From positions 1 to 9,436 of the forward strand of contig DAOUQS010000059.1 of the NCBI GenBank assembly GCA_030625465.1: a DNA stretch of 9,436 nt. Direction: 5' to 3'. Each line of letters opens with the position of its first letter. The first letter of the stretch is position 1. Of the stretch, positions 6,568 to 9,436 are shown piece after piece. The position numbers and the translations under genes are program-made. Below the pieces are notes generated by a model. The model had not been told where the DNA came from. It ran no database searches and saw only the letters and a list, made by a program, of their open reading frames with translations. This DNA is from Amylibacter sp. GTDB lineage: Bacteria > Pseudomonadota > Alphaproteobacteria > Rhodobacterales > Rhodobacteraceae.

Positions 6568-6572
6568 GGGCG

Positions 6573-6896
6573 TTATACCTTTCTGGCACAGTTGCGGCAT
6601 AGCGGCGTGTAGGGGATAACTTCCAATCGTTCAGGCAGGATGTCGTCGCCGCATTTTTGACATTCGCCGTAAATGCCGTCTTTGATACGCTGCAAGGCGG
6701 CATTGATCATTTCGATTTCTTTCAGACCAGCATTACCCAAGCTTTCCATCACTTCGGTATCTTCGGTTTCTTGCGCGAAATCCTCCAAGTCTCTGGTATG
6801 GGGTTCTTCAAGCGTGTCTTCGATTTTGTGAAGCTTTTTATCCAGCTCTTTCAAGCGATCTTCAAGAATTTTTTGCTGTGCAGTCCAGTCTGTCAT
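6573..6896 (-). CDS. DksA/TraR-family zinc-finger transcription factor (short paralogue)
   Basis: This 107-residue protein is shorter than E. coli DksA (about 151). It has an N-terminal coiled coil (about 5-34 and 48-72) whose tip carries D36-L-E-D39-F-A41, the DxxDxA motif that DksA inserts into the RNA polymerase secondary channel. It ends with a C4 zinc finger, C79-x2-C82-x17-C100-x2-C103 (ECQKCGDDILPERLEV, then LCRNC). By family knowledge it should bind RNA polymerase and modulate initiation, possibly with ppGpp, although the shortened coiled coil and C-terminus may change this. Start ATG 6896 has AAGGAG six bases upstream. A perfect FNR box lies 49-62 bases upstream, suggesting induction at low oxygen. 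A 65-residue protein follows in the same transcript. I give no gene symbol because it is probably one of several dksA paralogues. Confidence 0.92.
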   Translation of the reverse strand: MTDWTAQQKILEDRLKELDKKLHKIEDTLEEPHTRDLEDFAQETEDTEVMESLGNAGLKEIEMINAALQRIKDGIYGECQKCGDDILPERLEVIPYTPLCRNCARKV

Positions 6897-6917
6897 TTCA
6901 GTCTCCTTCTACAGAAC

Positions 6918-6958
6918 CCTATATCAAAAAGGGCATTGTTAGCTTTGATCGAGATCAA
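6918..6958 (-). promoter_or_regulatory. FNR (FnrL) box and putative promoter of the dksA-like gene
   Basis: TTGAT-CGAG-ATCAA (6945-6958) is a perfect match to the FNR/FnrL consensus, and on both strands its six-base arms TTGATC/GATCAA are exact. On the minus strand TATAGG (6923-6918) is a -10-like hexamer. With that -10 the start would be near 6911 and the box centre near -40.5, the usual activating class II geometry. The box begins only six bases beyond the uvrB stop codon, so it belongs to the downstream gene. Confidence 0.7.
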
Positions 6959-6963
6959 GGTGG

Positions 6964-9150
6964 CTAGAACTTCCGCGTACTCTTTCCACGCCAAGCACGT
7001 GTGCCACCTTTGCCCCCGGTACTGCGCCCACCCCTGATCTTTGCGTCCTCAACGGCGGCGTCCACAATATATTGCCGTGCCAGCGGGTCGTTGGCGATGG
7101 TCAGTTCTACCGTTTCCAGACGCTTGACCTCGTCGCGGATCCGGGCGGCTTCTTCGAATTCCAGATTTTCGGCGGCTTTAAACATATCTTTACGCAAAGC
7201 GTCTAAATGTGTTTGCAGGTTGGCACCTGTCATGGGTTTTTTGTCGATCTTGGCGGTGACGCGGGATTGGTCAGTATCGGCTTTGAACACACCTTGCAGC
7301 ACGTCTTCCACGTTCTTTTTGATCGTGGTCGGGGTGATGCCGTGTTTGATGTTATGAGCGTGTTGTTTTTCACGCCTGCGGCTGGTCTCGCCGATGGCGC
7401 GTTCCATACTGCCGGTGATGCGGTCAGCATACATGATCACGCGACCGTCAGCGTTACGCGCTGTGCGACCGATAGTTTGCACAAGGGAAGTTTCCGAACG
7501 CAAGAAACCTTCTTTGTCAGCGTCCAGTATGGCCACAAGTGAACATTCGGGTATGTCCAGACCCTCGCGCAGCAGGTTGATGCCGATCAATACGTCAAAC
7601 GCGCCCAAGCGCAGGTCGCGCAAAATCTCGATACGTTCAATCGTATCAATATCGGAATGCATGTAGCGCACACGGATACCCTGCTCATGCAGGTATTCGG
7701 TTAGATCTTCGGCCATGCGTTTGGTTAGTGTCGTGACCAGAATGCGGTTGCCGTCAGCCGCAACGATGCGGATTTCAGCCAGCAGGTCGTCCACTTGTGT
7801 GGTAACAGGGCGTATTTCAATGGGCGGATCCAACAGACCCGTGGGGCGGATCACCTGTTCTGCAAATACCCCGCCTGCCTGTTCCAATTCCCATTTTTGC
7901 GGGGTGGCTGACACAAAGACGGATTGCGGGCGCATCGCGTCCCATTCTTCAAACTTCAAGGGCCGGTTGTCGGTACACGACGGCAGGCGAAAACCGTGTT
8001 CTGCCAGTGTGGTTTTACGTCGGTAATCGCCTTTGTACATGCCGCCGATTTGCGGCACCGAGACGTGACTTTCATCTGCGAACACAATTGCATTGTCGGG
8101 GATGTATTCAAACAATGTCGGTGGTGGCTCGCCGGGGGCGCGCCCCGTCAGGTAGCGCGAATAGTTTTCAATTCCGCTGCACACGCCTGTGGCTTCCAGC
8201 ATTTCCAGATCGAACTGGGTGCGTTGTTCAATGCGCTGGGCTTCCAGCAATTTGCCCTCATCGCGGAATTGTTTTGTGCGGATTTCAAGCTCGGCTTTGA
8301 TCCCTTTAATCGCCTGCTGCAGGGTCGGGCGCGGGGTGACATAGTGGGAATTGGCGTAAATGCGCACCTTGTCCAACCGGTCTGTTTTTGCCCCTGTAAG
8401 GGTGTCAAACTCGATGATATTTTCCAGCTCTTCGCCAAAGAATGAAAATCGCCAGCCGCGATCATCAAGGTGGGCGGGCCATACTTCTAGCGTGTCACCG
8501 CGCACCCGAAACGAGCCGCGCTGAAAGGCATTATCATTACGGCGATATTGCTGTGTCACAAGATCGGCGATGATCTTGCGTTGGTCGTATTCCTGCCCCG
8601 AAATCAGATCCTGCGTCATCGCGGTGTAGGTTTCAACCGAGCCGATGCCGTAAATGCACGATACAGATGCGACGATAATAACGTCATCGCGTTCCAGCAG
8701 CGCGCGGGTGGCCGAATGGCGCATCCGGTCGATTTGTTCGTTGATCTGGCTTTCTTTTTCAATGTAGGTATCTGATCGGGCGACATAGGCTTCGGGCTGG
8801 TAGTAGTCGTAGTAGCTGACGAAGTATTCGACCGAATTTTCAGGGAAAAAGGTCAGAAATTCGGCGTAAAGCTGTGCGGCCAGTGTTTTATTCGGGGCAA
8901 GGATAATCGCGGGGCGTTGGGTTTCCTCGATTACCTTGGCCATTGTAAAGGTTTTGCCTGTGCCAGTGGCACCTAAAAGTACCTGATTACGCTCTCCCTC
9001 GTTAATTGCTTCTACCAGATCCGCAATTGCTGTCGGTTGATCACCTGCCGGGCTGAATTCCGTATGCATCACGAATTTGCGCCCGCCTTCCAGTTTGGTT
9101 TTGGCGTGGCGATCTGGTGTATTCAGCAGTGGAGGCGAGGTTTGGGGCAT
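6964..9150 (-). CDS. uvrB: UvrABC excinuclease subunit B
   Basis: This 728-residue protein is the damage-verifying helicase-like subunit of nucleotide excision repair; it is loaded by UvrA, clamps DNA and recruits UvrC. Visible elements: Walker A GATGTGKT (60-67), the tyrosine-rich beta-hairpin [13 protein letters not shown] (111-123), DEAD-type box DESHVS (359-364), helicase motif V region [12 protein letters not shown] (524-535), motif [11 protein letters not shown] (558-566), and the UVR domain that contacts UvrC (about 645-680, [16 protein letters not shown]). A basic Gly-rich tail (about 707-728) ends the chain. It is longer than E. coli UvrB (673) because of about 25 extra N-terminal residues and the tail, both usual in alphaproteobacteria as far as I recall. 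ATG 9150 is preceded by AAGGA twelve bases upstream; the in-frame M28 is an alternative start. GTTC/GAAC tetramers upstream hint at SOS control, unproven. Confidence 0.98.
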   Translation of the reverse strand: MPQTSPPLLNTPDRHAKTKLEGGRKFVMHTEFSPAGDQPTAIADLVEAINEGERNQVLLGATGTGKTFTMAKVIEETQRPAIILAPNKTLAAQLYAEFLTFFPENSVEYFVSYYDYYQPEAYVARSDTYIEKESQINEQIDRMRHSATRALLERDDVIIVASVSCIYGIGSVETYTAMTQDLISGQEYDQRKIIADLVTQQYRRNDNAFQRGSFRVRGDTLEVWPAHLDDRGWRFSFFGEELENIIEFDTLTGAKTDRLDKVRIYANSHYVTPRPTLQQAIKGIKAELEIRTKQFRDEGKLLEAQRIEQRTQFDLEMLEATGVCSGIENYSRYLTGRAPGEPPPTLFEYIPDNAIVFADESHVSVPQIGGMYKGDYRRKTTLAEHGFRLPSCTDNRPLKFEEWDAMRPQSVFVSATPQKWELEQAGGVFAEQVIRPTGLLDPPIEIRPVTTQVDDLLAEIRIVAADGNRILVTTLTKRMAEDLTEYLHEQGIRVRYMHSDIDTIERIEILRDLRLGAFDVLIGINLLREGLDIPECSLVAILDADKEGFLRSETSLVQTIGRTARNADGRVIMYADRITGSMERAIGETSRRREKQHAHNIKHGITPTTIKKNVEDVLQGVFKADTDQSRVTAKIDKKPMTGANLQTHLDALRKDMFKAAENLEFEEAARIRDEVKRLETVELTIANDPLARQYIVDAAVEDAKIRGGRSTGGKGGTRAWRGKSTRKF

Positions 9151-9173
9151 TGTCGACAGTGTTCCTTTGATAA

Positions 9174-9188
9174 GAACATGAAGTGTTC
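9174..9188 (-). promoter_or_regulatory. GAAC-N7-GTTC element upstream of uvrB (possible LexA-type site)
   Basis: GAAC (9174-9177) and GTTC (9185-9188) are seven bases apart, and the arms extend to GAACA/TGTTC with a five-base centre. Alphaproteobacterial LexA is known to use direct repeats GTTC-N7-GTTC; here the spacing is right but the halves are inverted. A further GTTC at 9161-9164 overlaps the uvrB Shine-Dalgarno. A poor TTGAAT -35 (9202-9197, minus) would place the element between -35 and -10. Confidence 0.3.
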
Positions 9189-9231
9189 AGTGGGAAATTC
9201 AAGGCTGATTAATAAGTAAATGCGGTGTTAA

Positions 9232-9261
9232 AAGTTGAGTAAACATAATTTTACTCAACTT
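9232..9261. repeat. Perfect 12-bp inverted repeat with 6-base centre
   Basis: AAGTTGAGTAAA (9232-9243) and TTTACTCAACTT (9250-9261) are exact reverse complements around CATAAT. It lies 82 bases upstream of the uvrB start in AT-rich sequence. It could be the operator of a dimeric regulator, or a terminator for a minus-strand unit from beyond the window. The stem has only three G/C per arm and short T-runs on either side, which favours an operator. Confidence 0.6.
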
Positions 9262-9326
9262 AAGAGAATATTTTTATTGCATTTTACCAGATCACACTAT
9301 TAAGGTTAATATACAAGCAGCAAGAA

Positions 9327-9394
9327 TGGTTGCCAACTGAATATGCATACCACCCACCCTCACTCTGGTATATTTGGTTGGCAATCAGATTTTT
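9327..9394 (+). other. Long imperfect hairpin with C-rich loop and T-run
   Basis: TTGCCAAC (9330-9337) pairs with GTTGGCAA (9377-9384), extended outward to 9327/9387 by two pairs and a G-U. Inside, AATAT and ACCA pair with TGGT and ATATT if GCAT is bulged and two bases mismatch. The loop is C-rich (CCCACCCTCACTC). TTTTT (9390-9394) follows three bases after the stem on the plus strand, the layout of an intrinsic terminator or the 3' end of a small RNA. It could alternatively be a regulatory hairpin. Confidence 0.45.
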
Positions 9395-9436
9395 CAAATA
9401 ATCCAGACATAGGCTTGCGCCTTTCGCCAGATTTAG

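Larger units (their letters stand above)
9151..9436. other. AT-rich intergenic region right of uvrB, no secure gene
   Basis: The stretch is visibly richer in A/T than its surroundings and contains the uvrB upstream region, a perfect 12-bp inverted repeat and a long hairpin. Two short frames stay open to the right edge. On the plus strand ATG 9343 gives 31 codons (MHTTHPHSGIFGWQ and on) without a good Shine-Dalgarno. On the minus strand 50 codons run from the edge to a TAA at 9284-9286, with an unusual Cys-rich end (NHSCCLY). They overlap, so at most one is real; I recognise neither. Confidence 0.6.

Noticed and set aside
6568..6600. Upstream ATG at 6600 for the 65-residue gene
   Set aside because: It would overlap the zinc-finger gene's end and translate the C-terminal zinc-finger region in another frame; the ATG at 6567 gives a cleaner helical N-terminus and operon spacing.
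7924..8445. A 173-codon plus-strand open frame opposite uvrB
   Set aside because: It is antisense to highly conserved UvrB sequence, low in recognisable motifs and high in Cys/Phe/His, as expected for the complement of GC-biased codons.

Overview
The window looks like a chromosomal segment of an alphaproteobacterium, most likely a Rhodobacterales (Roseobacter-group) member. This rests on the style of the proteins: a UvrB with an N-terminal extension and a basic Gly/Arg/Lys tail, a short HugZ-like flavin-fold protein, a short DksA paralogue, and a signal-less beta-helix protein of a type I associate with this order. A perfect FnrL-type box fits as well. Base composition is moderate, with one clearly AT-rich stretch at the right end. 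The taxonomic call is inference from sequence and memory; no search was run.

Left block (1-2966, all minus strand). Reading in the direction of transcription there are a ChrA-type chromate transporter, a pyridoxamine-phosphate-oxidase/HugZ-fold protein, an exported SH3b-domain protein, and the N-terminal part of a TPR protein that runs off the left edge. Gaps are 46, 12 and 45 bases, so they could be one transcript. I see no common pathway beyond a loose stress or envelope theme.

Middle block (2967-6380, plus strand). A 764-residue right-handed beta-helix protein (pectate-lyase-3 type N-terminal coil) stands alone between a 207-base promoter region and a strong GC hairpin. It has no signal peptide and carries an inserted domain like those of phage tail fibres. 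I propose it may be a spike or fibre protein, possibly the head-spike component of a gene transfer agent. Then come a UspF-like universal stress protein and a small antibiotic-biosynthesis-monooxygenase-fold protein, each with a good Shine-Dalgarno.

Right block (6370-9150, minus strand). A DksA/TraR-type zinc-finger protein is followed 5 bases later by a 65-residue hypothetical protein whose end overlaps the convergent monooxygenase-fold gene by 11 bases. Upstream lies uvrB. A perfect FNR box (TTGAT-N4-ATCAA) sits between the uvrB stop and the dksA-like gene. A weaker FNR-like site lies at the same spacing from a -10-like hexamer upstream of the usp gene. The two divided units may therefore share oxygen-responsive control.

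Right edge (9151-9436). This AT-rich stretch has no secure gene. It holds a cluster of GTTC/GAAC tetramers next to the uvrB start, a perfect 12-bp inverted repeat with a 6-base loop, and a long imperfect hairpin with a C-rich loop followed by a T-run. No tRNA, rRNA, CRISPR array, transposase or integrase was seen.
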